A stretch of 10,180 nucleotides of DNA from positions 72,475-82,654 of the forward strand of contig JAAOMT010000466.1 of NCBI GenBank assembly GCA_016748015.1. Direction: 5' to 3'. This stretch comes from Geosiphon pyriformis (Eukaryota > Glomeromycota > Glomeromycetes > Archaeosporales > Geosiphonaceae). Below the pieces are notes generated by a model. That model searched no databases, was not told the DNA's origin, and saw only the letters and a program-made list of their open reading frames with translations. Positions within the stretch are counted from its first letter, which is position 1; every line of letters begins with the position of its first letter. The position numbers and the translations under genes are program-made. This document shows, piece by piece, positions 1 to 8,342 of this stretch.

Positions 1-205
1 GTGCCTGCTGCGACCATTTATTTTGTTCTCTTATCAGACTTTTTAGGCAAGGGGGAAGGACTGACTTAAATGTTGGTCCCACGGTTTAAGGGGGATATGA
101 ATCGTCATGATTTGATTCAGCCAATTATAGGATTTGAAATCATATGACTCAATCCACTAAACGTGATTCTATCGTTCTTTTTCTCAATGCCAGTTAAACA
201 ATATA

Positions 206-359
206 CCCCTCTCTCTCACCTATCCTTCTCTCTCACTTACCATTCTATCTCTCTCTCCCTTCTCTCTCACTTACCCCTCTCTCACACCTATCCTTCTCTT
301 TCACTTACCCTTCTCTCTCATTTACCCTTCTCTTTCACTTACCCCTCTCACACTTACCC
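206..359. repeat. CT-rich imperfect minisatellite, unit about 17 bp
   Basis: About eight to nine imperfect copies of a pyrimidine-rich unit of the form CCTTCTCTCTCACTTAC follow each other head to tail. Most units end in ACTTAC, ATTTAC or ACCTAT, and single-base and CT-length variants separate the copies. The plus strand is almost pure pyrimidine with regularly spaced A residues. An open frame across it (163-369) merely reflects the repeat, giving a Ser/Leu/Thr/Pro-rich translation with no sign of a real protein. Confidence 0.85.
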
Positions 360-516
360 ACCAAACTAAGAAGTCAATGTTCAAGTCGTTGAGATTTGGA
401 ACAAGAGTTAAAGGTCAGTATCTTTTCACATTTTTCAGAGGATGTGAGCACCTACTGTGGTTTGATCAGACATATGCGCACACATTGTGGTAGGAAAATG
501 GTCTGAGATTCGTGCT

Positions 517-544
517 TATAAGCTTCGCGCTATAAGCTTCGTGC
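517..544. repeat. 14-bp tandem duplication
   Basis: Two adjacent copies of TATAAGCTTCGYGC, at 517-530 and 531-544, differ at one position. A partial third copy (TTCGTGC) precedes them at 509-515. The central AAGCTT is palindromic. No function can be assigned. Confidence 0.7.
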
Positions 545-1062
545 TCGGGAAAGTGGAAAATGCTTAAAGAAATTTGCGAAGGTGATTCTCCCTATACTGA
601 TAGGATAGGGAAGAAGAGTCGTCCAGGTTTTATGTTCATCATGACATGCACATTTTTGTTTCACAGCAATTGTGCTATACCTCATTCTAATAGTATGGGG
701 AAGAAGAATGTCTGGGTCTTTACTTCTTTGTGGCGTTCACTTTTGCTTTTCTTGGCGTGAGATGTATCCCGTGACTACTGGTCAAGTGGGAGGCAATCCA
801 GACTAGCATATGCTTTCTGTGGTTCGCGCTGTCTCGTATTGGCTCAATATTTTATTGATCTTCTTTTTATACCATTCTAGACTCAAAGCGTAAAGCCAAA
901 CAACTGTCAGTTAAGGAACTTTCTGTTTTTCTTATTTTAAATATTATTCTATCGAATCATTACTTTAAATCGGTAACTTTTTAAAAATACAATATTAATA
1001 TAACGCTAGAAACAATCTATTCATGCAATTATTCTTTCGACTATTCCGTTTAAATATCAATT

Positions 1063-2352
1063 TTAAACATGTATCCTACAAATCACCTTTCGATTTACTC
1101 CGCCAGTAGCTATTGTAAAATTTCCCCCACTTAAATTCCAGTTCTCAAACAATTCAACCATATCACTATTATTTCCTTGTTCGATCGGATGAAAGATAAC
1201 AGGTATTCGGGACGATGGTTGTGTGTATACATGTGTGGCCCCACCAATTACTGCCAGATTATCATCATCTATTTTAAATTCATCTGATTTTGTTTGTCAC
1301 CTCAGAGAATCAAATCCATGATCTGATGTAAAATCTGATCCTCGTTATAGACTTTCTTCACCACCTTGGATATTTGGGATACTATACAAGATTAATGGAT
1401 GAGGTCTTGTTAAAAAAGTTTGATTAGCTGTTGGTATTGGGCCATGTGGTGATAAAAGTAGTTGGGTGATTCCGAAAGTCATAAAGCTCAATTGCGACAA
1501 AGCCAAAGACTGAAAAATATTAAGCTGATAACTATAGCCATAACTAGAACTGAAATAAATATGATTAGCCAGGTTGGCAATCGTGACTTGGATGATACTT
1601 AGTCTTGATTTGATGATTCTCCAGATATACCGATTTCTTGATTTTGAATATTTGGATCTGCTTCGTTATTTTCTGCGTTCATATCCAGATTGTTTATTTT
1701 TGGCAGTTTGAAATCGTTGGAAGGAATATTAGTTACAATTTTGTGTTCTTGAATCAAATTACGAAATGTCATATTGAAAACTTGGAGTGTGTCCAGGGTA
1801 TTGCCACATGCTGGTGACATATCTTGTAACGGGCATCCACCATAAATTTAGGGATTAATATAATTAGGCATAATTTTTTCAAAAAATGGCAGAATTTTTA
1901 CTTAGGAGAAACGCGTCTGATCCTGAAAACTGAGCAAATGAAGCGTCACACCTTGGTTTCATTCCAGTAAAGGAAATATTTGGCTGTATTTGCAGTGTGA
2001 CCATATCCACAGGGAAAATATTAACAAGAGGATATCCAGTTTGTCCATTATATACGAAGAAAAAAATAAGATTGTTTCTTACACCAGCAGCACCATCTCA
2101 AACACCATATGGTAATTTAATATTCGGGGAAATTTATTTGTTTCTTCGATTTAAAGTATATATTTCACGTGAGATTTCTAAATTAGGATTTATTTGGAAA
2201 GTAGTCCTCTAATTGCCACAAATCGTCTTTAGACGAGATTATTATTCTACTTCTTTGGTGCATTAATGAATTTCTGCGAAATTTATATCAGTTGGAGGTA
2301 TATTTAAGATGAGTAGTTTTTCAACAATCTTATTATCCACTACAAAAGATTT
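1063..2352 (-). pseudogene. Decayed 3' part of a gene for a single-pass membrane protein, family unknown
   Basis: Read right to left, a coherent protein-like frame begins near 2352 (VDNKIVEKLLILNIPPTDI) and passes stops at 2263, 2242, 2239, 2209, 2134 and 2098. It then stays open to 1878, with segments such as YNGQTGYPLVNIFPVDM. At a T6 run (plus-strand A6, 1881-1886) a one-base slip moves the reading to the next frame, which continues EKIMPNYINP, stop at 1848, then GGCPLQDMSPACGNTLDTL and an Asn-rich, acidic linker to a stop at 1599. The same frame resumes with a 25-residue hydrophobic helix (WLIIFISVLVMAIVISLIFF) followed by LWLCRN, a likely membrane anchor with a positive inner side. After stops at 1488 and 1479 and a second T6 slip (1412-1417), a tail is readable to 1063, including DDDNLAVIGGATHVYTQ, with stops at 1345 and 1297. 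The Cys pair before the anchor suggests an extracellular C-terminal domain. I do not recognise the family. The plus-strand open frame at 1997-2212 is a shadow. Confidence 0.6.
1506..1580 (-). other. Predicted transmembrane segment in the pseudogene
   Basis: The frame that holds the 1599-1820 open stretch continues past its stop into about 25 uninterrupted hydrophobic residues (Leu, Ile, Val, Phe, Ala, Ser), flanked by Lys-Ser-Arg before and Cys-Arg-Asn after. This is a typical single-pass anchor, and it supports the choice of frame here over the competing open frame on the same strand, whose translation is polar and mixed. Confidence 0.55.
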
Positions 2353-4389
2353 TCAGAAGAAACTCATGCTTTTTTGTGCCTCGCTCCAAGTTCATGGAAT
2401 ACACTTCCATCATAGTTTTCATAGCATTCCATCAAACAAACCAACAAACAATAATTTTAAATTTTAAAAAAAACTTTGTGATAAACAAACCTGCAATAGC
2501 ACTATATTTATGAAAAAATAATTGAAAAATTTATTATTGTCCCACGTTTTATAATAATAGGTACAAAAATTGAAAGCTCAAAAATTGAATACCTGGCACT
2601 TTTGCAAAAGTCTTGGTTTCAAACTTCTTGAGACAAATGTAAATCATTAAAGATAGACACTCAATGATTTAGGCTAGTTTAGCTTATGTTACATAAATAA
2701 TTTAATGCTTTATGAAGAAACAGTTGAAGTCTTTCAGGATTTTTTATGTGAAAAGAGAATTTATGAAATGCTAACATGAATGCATATCTCGTATAATTTT
2801 GAATTTTTTTTGTAATTCTGTTCGACTTCTTTCCTGTGTCTTATCCTGATAAAAAAATTTTTAACTCTTTGCAAGCAAAAATTAAATGACATGAATATTC
2901 ATCTAACATTTAAATAATTTCAATTTTCTCTTATACTTGGCTTTAATATGAATATGAAATGTTTTAAAAATGCATAATTTTATAATTTTTGAAAAAATCA
3001 TAAAAAGATATTGGTTAAAGTTTTAGCATTCAAACTTCTTTTTTATTTCAATTCTAAATATTTTTTATTGATAAAGCTTTGAGCATTTATTAATTTTTAA
3101 AAAATTCATTTTGGTTTCATTTCTTATCAACTTTTTATAATCACTAATTTTAAAATGTGTAGTTTGAGTTCAAGTGTTTTATTTATATAATCATTTATCT
3201 GAATTTGTATAGACAGAAAACAGTAAATTAATTTTATTTGAAAATTCAGCTACACTAATTCAATAACAAAATATCATTATTATAATAAACTTGAAATTCC
3301 GTTTCAAAAATAATCTTAAATGCCTGTAAATAAAAAAACTTTGCTATAAAACTAAGTAATTCATCAAGTAACGACATTATTCACGAAAATAAAAATTCTA
3401 CAAATCTTTAAAATGTTCAAATTTATATGAAATTGGGGAATGAAGGATTGTCAGGTAAGGTTACATTCAATTAAATCATGTCGATATTTATTATTAGGAA
3501 GTAAATAAAAGCATAGTTGTTTTTTTTACTATTGAATACAAGATATCGCTTTTATATGCAAATATTATTACTTAAGGTTAATAATATTTTTTTAATCACA
3601 ATGAGATCCCTGTTTTGGGATATTTACTAGAAAACTGCTATAGGGAAAGGAAACTAGCCAAAGTTCAAGTAATTTCATTGTGTGAAAATCCAATATATTT
3701 GAGATGGACACCATATAAATAAAACTAAATAAAACTAAATCTTACAATTTATGATCATAAGATATATATTGTAGTCTTTTAATAAATACTTCTTTTTTTA
3801 AGTTTATGATTTTTATTGAAAAAAAAACAATACTTATCGCTTAACACTAATATCATTTTAAACTCTCAATTTATTTTTTTCATTTCTAGCTAAGATATTG
3901 GTTACTTTTAAAAGATGAATTCATAATTTTTACTTATTAACCATTAATAAAATAAAAATAAGTTTTTTAATCACATACCTTAAAAGTAAAAAATATTATC
4001 TGTTCGTATTAGATTTTTATCATCGCAAAATAATCAAGTTTATTAAATTTATATAATAAATGTAGGTGAAATATATGTTGCTTTATAGGGTGAAATTCAA
4101 CCGCTATCAATTGAAATTTTATTAATTATTTATTGGAAAAATTATTTCAAAATCAATTTATTTTACAATTTATGAATAAATTAACTCTCAATCTTTTATT
4201 TAATTAATATATTTTTTACAAATTCTTTCAAATTATTTAAGTATTTCTTGAAATCAAAAAATATTGCAGAAAATAAAAAAACATCACTCTTATTTTTTAA
4301 GATTTATAATAAATAATTTTGTTTGAGATAGATAAAATCGCTGACGTAACTGTCCTAAAAAGAGTATTAGCACAGCAAAATACTAATGA
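2353..4389. other. AT-rich desert, no supported gene
   Basis: This is low-complexity AT-rich DNA with frequent A and T runs and stops in all frames. The left edge (2353-2433, minus) may hold a few more codons of the neighbouring pseudogene, but competing frames cannot be told apart. At 3715-3742 the 10-mer AAATAAAACT is repeated in tandem. A slightly richer patch at 3595-3715 has no convincing frame on either strand. No tRNA-like cloverleaf or terminal inverted repeats were noticed. Confidence 0.5.
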
Positions 4390-4801
4390 TTAACGCTGCT
4401 TGCCCTTTGCTTTGCTCGGTATTATCGGGAATTTAGTAGCGGACGGAATAGTATTTTTTTGGTCATAGTGTTTGGAGAATTCCCAGTGCATTGGTTATCA
4501 CCTAAAGTATAAGTATTGATGCACTGTCATAAATTTAGCTTAGAAAATTCAGCAGATAGTGTATTTAACATGCTTTTCCCATGCTTATACGGCTAAATAT
4601 TTAGTAGGGAGATTATTAAAGTTTAAGCCTCTTTTCTCATTGACACCATCTATAACTGAATTCTTCTAATTCTTGACTAGTTAAAGGAGCAATGATAATT
4701 TGCTCGTAATTATTAATTTTGCCACTAGTAGCTAGAATTTTCGATTTCGATTTCGATTTCGATTTCGATTTTTTGCTTTTTATAACTTGATTTGATTTAA
4801 T
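4390..4801 (-). pseudogene. Coding relic with Lys-Ser repeat, family unknown
   Basis: One frame is open from 4801 to 4640 and ends with a stop at 4637-4639. It starts Lys/Ser-rich, passes through five Lys-Ser pairs, and continues KILATSGKINNYEQIIIAPL then TSQELEEFSYRWCQ. Near 4650 a second frame takes over (DGVNEKRGLNFNNLPTKYLAV), with stops at 4585, 4549, 4540, 4498 and 4495, then a 35-codon open stretch that includes MHWEFSKHYDQKNTIPSATK and ends at a stop at 4390. Local base composition is richer than on either side. The residue mix (Trp, His, Cys, charged residues) is protein-like, not the Lys/Asn/Ile/Phe mix that random AT-rich DNA gives. The number of stops in the second frame is no lower than expected by chance, so only the individual open segments count as evidence. 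I cannot name a family, and no start codon or splice signal fixes its 5' end. Confidence 0.35.
4738..4770. repeat. TTTCGA hexanucleotide microsatellite, five copies
   Basis: Five perfect tandem copies of TTTCGA lie inside the minus-strand open frame 4640-4801. There each unit reads TCG AAA, giving Ser-Lys pairs. The six-base period keeps the frame, as expected if the repeat expanded while the region was still coding, though chance is possible. Confidence 0.9.
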
Positions 4802-5829
4802 TTACTTTTAGATTGGTATCAGACGGGAAGTCCAAAAAGGGCTTCTATGTGGATAAGAAATGAAAGTGGTTTTTTTTCCCTTCCTTTACATTTGCATCAT
4901 AATCTATATGGAAGATAAATCATAAATTCCGTATTAATTTGAAAAAAAAGTGCAGATTCGATATTGTTCTATTGTTCATACTAATTTGGATAAATGGATA
5001 TTTCACCTCAATACATTTTACATTTCAAAAGTGCTGTAACACTTGTGTAAATTAAACTTAGTATTGCTTATATACAGGTAGTTTAGACACATCTGACAAT
5101 TTTTGGCGAAGGTTGATTTGAATAGATGAAAAAATCCATGACATATATTCCCACGTATGCAAGTTCTGAATAGCTTTGATATCAAGGTTAATATAATTTC
5201 CTTCGTTATTGCTTGCGTATAGCTCATTTTGGATTTCAGTGATGCTTACAGTCATATTTCCAGCTTCTTCTATTTCTAAAGAGACAGAACGAGCTGATAA
5301 ATTCTAATTTAATCAAATCATTATTTAGAAAGTGGATTCTTAATTTTGGCAATAATTTAATATGAAAATTTTCTGAAACTTACATAAACCTCAATATTAC
5401 CATTAATTGACTTAATATTTAGTCCAGAATAATTATACATTGTAGGGTTTTCCATTATGTTCACATTTAAATTTTTCATTTTCAAATTCGTTATGGTGTT
5501 GTAAGGGTCTTTTAGCTCGATTGGAAGATAAATATCTATGTTAATACTTGCACATCTACGTAATAATGTATCTATACTAAGCCAACTATTCCCAGTGTCC
5601 GAAACGCTTGGCAAATACTTTGTTTAAGCGTTATTTAAAAGTCTTATTAGATATATAGTTTAATATTTAAATGCGTTTGATAAAATTTACTTACAAAAGT
5701 TAATTCCTGCGCATCTCTACCTTGAAAAAATTTATGTTTGAGGGCCTTTTTTTGAAGTGTAATCGATTTAAAATCAACTGTAATATTTGTTGTAGTCGCA
5801 TTATTTTGACAAATAAAAACATTTCGGGT

Positions 5830-5831
5830 CA
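5830..5831 (-). other. Disabled splice acceptor (TG instead of AG)
   Basis: The intron that starts with a perfect GTAAGT donor at 5908-5903 should end where the open frame beginning TRNVFICQNN starts, because only that junction joins the two exons in phase 0 and gives a sensible intron length (79 bp). The two bases at that point read TG on the coding strand. The nearest real AG upstream (TTTTAAG, near 5858) would shift the frame. Correct splicing is therefore unlikely. Confidence 0.5.
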
Positions 5832-6123
5832 AATGAAGAAAGCAATAGAATTTACTTAAAATTATTAATTTTTTTCAGATTGAAAGAAATTGAGTTTTTT
5901 AGACTTACGGTATAATTAATACCAAATGCACTGATATCCAAGTCCCTGAATATTAATGGATCATAATTTAAATGAGTTGCAGGGCCGTTAGAAGGATTCA
6001 AAATATTGCATCGGTGCTGAATAATAAAAATCAGAATCCGTATAAAAAACGGTTAAAAATTGATTTATATAATGTTTACTTTTTTAATTGAAGCATTCCC
6101 AATCTTAAATACCCCAAAAATTG

Positions 6124-6216
6124 GTAATATATTCCAATTAAAGCCACTATGACAAAAAGAAAAATAACTCCAATAAGAAATGCAATTAAAGCTATGGAAA
6201 ATAATAGAATAGGCCT
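6124..6216 (-). other. Predicted signal anchor / transmembrane helix of the adhesin-like gene
   Basis: A run of about 30 residues with almost only Leu, Ile, Val, Phe, Ala and Gly follows GQRP and ends in IYY. A short positive N-terminus followed by a helix and a long polar C-terminal part fits a type II membrane protein with the beta-repeat domain outside the cytoplasm. In another frame two adjacent Met codons (6227-6222) start MMGKG, so a single-base shift could also explain the missing start. Confidence 0.55.
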
Positions 6217-6237
6217 TTGCCCATCATTTTAAAGAAT

Positions 6238-6750
6238 CTGTTAAAATCTTTTAAAAAATTGATTAATATGTAGGCTTTGAATACCTTGCATTTTAACAAA
6301 ATTAATGCGAAGGTAGTCTTCACAATAAAGAGATATTTTTTCTGAGCATCGTTAAATAGTTTTTGTTTATGCGGGTGAAGAAGGATAAAAGTGCAGAGGA
6401 CAAGGTTAAAAAGAAGAGATTGATTATGCTATAGGTTCGTATAAATATTTCTATGAAGGGATAAAGACAAAGATTATCTCAAAAGTTTTATTTTTGCAAA
6501 ATTATATTGCACTCTAACATTATTAATACCATAAATTTGTTTTTCATTCGTGTCCATATTTGATGCAAAAAAAGTTTATGCCTTGAAAACAAGTTTATAT
6601 GAGCGATTTAGCGATTCTTTGAACCTTCGCTCACAGATGGAATTCCTTTTATTATCGCACATAAAATCATAATTCCTTTATTATTTCAAAAAAGGTAGAA
6701 TTTATGATAAATATAAATCTTTGATATTTTCCTAAAAAGTAATTTTGTAA
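6238..6750. other. Divergent spacer between the two adhesin-like fragments
   Basis: This is the stretch between the 5' end of the minus-strand fragment and the plus-strand fragment. A minus-strand ATG (6292-6290, MQGIQSLHINQF) is in the frame of the membrane anchor but separated from it by two stops (6241-6243 and 6229-6231). The sequence from 6286 to 6240 could instead be a 47-bp intron, but that splice gives the wrong phase. A near-duplicate of AATTCCTTTTATTAT occurs at 6642-6656 and 6671-6684. The 7-bp inverted repeat at 6600-6633 is listed separately. No other gene is seen. Confidence 0.4.
6600..6633. repeat. Small inverted repeat TGAGCGA / TCGCTCA
   Basis: A perfect 7-bp arm at 6600-6606 is matched by its complement at 6627-6633 with a 20-base loop. 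It is GC-richer than its surroundings. It may form a hairpin, and it lies inside the interval where an inversion breakpoint is suspected; a functional link is speculation. Confidence 0.45.
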
Positions 6751-7099
6751 TCTGACAAAAAGGTTTGCATTACTGGTAAAGGATTCCCTAGAATAACAGC
6801 TAAAACAGAGAAAGGAGATTTGTGAGAGATATATTTATTTTTATAAATTTTTGCAAACTATCTTATTATTCCTAATAATTAAATTTAAAAATCCTTCATA
6901 TGATAACCATACTTTTTCGGGTATATACAATCTAACAACAAAAAAGGGTGATATTCTTATCAAATATCTAGATGCTATAAGTTTTCAAAAGCAATATACC
7001 AAGAAAAAATTTGAGACCCTTTGTACTGTAGGAATTGAAAATCCTAACTCAAGCTTAATTGCAGATTCGACTATTGGGAATATTTATATTGAATTTTAG
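6751..7099 (+). pseudogene. C-terminal exons of an adhesin-like (DUF4097-type) protein, opposite strand
   Basis: A first fragment, 6751-6821, reads DKKVCITGKGFPRITAKTEK followed by GDL and stops at a GTGAGA donor. The second, from 6889, reads NPSYDNHTFSGIYNLTTKKG, then DILIKYLDAISFQKQYTKKK, and ends IADSTIGNIYIEF with a TAG stop at 7097-7099. Splicing at 6822-6888 (67 bp) would join them in phase as GDL-NPSY, but the acceptor reads AA rather than AG. The repeated [KT]-x-G-[DN]-[IL] turns (EKGDL, KKGDILI, TIGNIYIE) match the beta-repeat style of the minus-strand fragment at 5018-6237, and the final GNIYIEF-stop looks like the natural end of such a domain. No N-terminal or membrane part lies upstream on this strand. 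It is either the C-terminus cut from that gene by an inversion or the remnant of a divergent paralogue. Confidence 0.55.
6887..6888 (+). other. Disabled splice acceptor (AA instead of AG)
   Basis: The exon ending GGA GAT TT (6814-6821) with a GTGAGA donor needs an acceptor just before A-AAT-CCT (6889-6892) to give the in-phase junction GDL-NPS. The two intron-terminal bases read AA, one G-to-A change from a normal AG. There is no other AG between 6830 and the open frame. Confidence 0.45.
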
Positions 7100-7869
7100 A
7101 ACTATTATTTTTTGTATTAAGTATTCTTATAAAAATTACTTTTATTACATTTATTGTTATGGTTTTTATTACATAAATTTGCTTCTTCTAAATTATTTAT
7201 GCCTTTCTAAACTTTTTAAGCATTTGAAGACTTAAAGGATATATCAGATTTCGCTTCCATATTAGTGAAAATACGCGTTTTTCAACTGTATAAAATATAT
7301 AACTAAATTTGAAAATAGGTTTATGAAAGATATTTTCGTGGTTTTAAATGCATTGTTAAGAAGTTAAAAAGTGAATGATTTATATTTTTAATTGAATATT
7401 TGATAAATTATTGAACATTTTAACAAATCATTAAATATTTTGGCAAACTTTTCAATATCACGTAATTTGAGATATTGCATAATCTAATCATAAAATTTAT
7501 GCATTTGTGGCTGTACAAATCAGAAAAAAAATCTATTAATAATCTGGCTATGTAATAATTGAAGATTTATTGCTAAAATATAATATAAAACAGTAATGTA
7601 TGTTAATTAAAAATGGGAATTAAGGAATTAATTTTAGGCTCAAATTTCAACTGGTAGCAGCATAAAAAACAGAATTAAAAAATCAAATCGAAATAACACA
7701 TCTTGGTAATAAAGTTTTAATAAACATGTTTTTAAAATAAAAAAAGACTTTGCATCCTCAATTTAAATAATAAAAAATTCAAAAATCTATAACAGCGTTA
7801 ACTATTAGAAATTTTTTACAAAATTTTGTTTTTTTATAATGGTTTATTGTGTTTAACAATATATTTTAA

Positions 7870-7884
7870 CAATAATAATAATAA
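7870..7884. repeat. AAT trinucleotide microsatellite
   Basis: About five tandem ATA/AAT units (CAATAATAATAATAAAC) lie in AT-rich DNA. This is ordinary simple sequence with no coding frame around it. Confidence 0.6.
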
Positions 7885-8342
7885 ACAACCAAAAAATCGA
7901 AAATTTTTACCATATATTTGGCCAATTATATCATCATTTTATTCAATTTTTTAAATTGATGTAATTTTATCTGTTATTGGATTAATGATTTGTCAACCAA
8001 AACTGATTTTTAAAAATGCACAGTAATATATTATAACAAGATAGTTAAATTTAATTTAACAACAATAACTCTACTACATACTTGAAAATATTCTTAATAT
8101 TATCAGAAGATGTGCCAAAAAATGTCGCAAAAATGCAATAGCAACAAATAAAAAAATTGATTCTAAAATTTGACAATTTTGAGTTTATTAAAAAAATAAT
8201 TAACAAGTGTAATTCTGGTGACTGCATTTTAAAAATTTTTAAATGCCAATTTTATACAAAACAATTTTATATTGTTTTTAGTAACTAAATTAAGCCAATT
8301 TTTACTTAAAAAACTTTTGACTATTAATAATAATTTTCTTTT

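Larger units (their letters stand above)
1..1062. other. Higher-GC flank without a recognisable gene
   Basis: By eye this stretch has roughly 40 percent G+C in its first 900 bases, against roughly 20 percent in the deserts further right, so it is compositionally a different piece of DNA. It contains a CT-rich minisatellite and a small tandem duplication (listed separately). An open frame of 66 codons at 560-760 on the plus strand has no family signature. Around 589-632 and 680-720 there is a degenerate direct repeat, each copy holding GGGAAGAAGA followed by a GT-rich tail, which argues that this is old repetitive DNA rather than a gene. The switch to AT-rich sequence comes at about 900-1000. 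It could be part of a transposable element, but no terminal repeats or transposase motifs are visible in the window. Confidence 0.4.
5018..6237 (-). pseudogene. Adhesin-like (DUF4097-type) membrane protein gene, 5' and central exons
   Basis: Exons in transcript order: 6237-6080 (membrane anchor), 6016-5909, 5829-5695, 5617-5384, and 5303 onwards to about 5018. Introns are 63, 79, 77 and 80 bp and most have GTAAGY/GTAAAC donors and AG acceptors. From 6112 onwards the exon phases join without a shift, giving strong support for a real gene. The first exon encodes a hydrophobic helix (LLFSIALIAFLIGVIFLFVI); the rest is extracellular-like, rich in Asn/Thr/Ile with repeated G-[ND]-x-hydrophobic turns (INGNIEV, GNMTVSI, GNYINLDI, RGNI), the pattern of beta-solenoid putative adhesins. 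Damage: a stop at 6229-6231 just before the anchor with no in-frame Met; a one-base loss between 6132 and 6113, which separates anchor and downstream frames; a lost splice acceptor at 5830-5831; and a frameshift near 5170-5180, after which the other frame gives TCIRGNI and GFFHLFKSTFA. The C-terminal part is missing here and appears on the opposite strand at 6751-7099. DUF4097 membership is by pattern only. Confidence 0.6.

Noticed and set aside
163-369. Ser/Leu/Pro-rich open frame as a secreted peptide
   Set aside because: It is only the translation of the CT minisatellite; the period of 17 bp is not a multiple of three, so no real repeat protein results.
560-760. Plus-strand open frame of 66 codons as a gene
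   Set aside because: There is no family signature and no splice context, and it spans a degenerate direct repeat (GGGAAGAAGA copies at about 615 and 700). In a 40 percent GC region a 66-codon frame is possible by chance.
1364-1640. Competing minus-strand frame (IIQVTIANLANHIYF...) open for about 90 codons
   Set aside because: The frame one base away contains a clean hydrophobic helix and continues the upstream protein. The competing frame joins the accepted reading only after the T6 run at 1412-1417.
1997-2212. Plus-strand frame of 71 codons
   Set aside because: The opposite strand gives a much more protein-like reading that links to the neighbouring segments, the membrane anchor and the tail. 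This frame is its shadow.
2678-2773. Plus-strand stretch NLMLYEETVEVFQDFLCEKR as a transposase relic
   Set aside because: It loosely recalls the Asp-Glu-Thr region of MULE-type transposases, but only 32 codons are open and no catalytic residues or terminal repeats are visible.
4394-4591. Plus-strand frame LTLLALCFARYYREFSSGRN...
   Set aside because: It is a shadow opposite the minus-strand relic with a stop after about 40 codons. Neither frame is secure, and the minus strand joins better to its neighbour segment.
1063-4801. Variant genetic code (TAA/TAG as Gln)
   Set aside because: TGA also interrupts the frames, frameshifts and lost splice sites are present, and the TLDc and C-terminal adhesin frames end in ordinary TAA and TAG. 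Decay explains all of it better.
5018-5255. Two overlapping minus-strand frames as separate small genes
   Set aside because: They are the two frames of one exon on either side of a frameshift near 5170-5180, not two genes.
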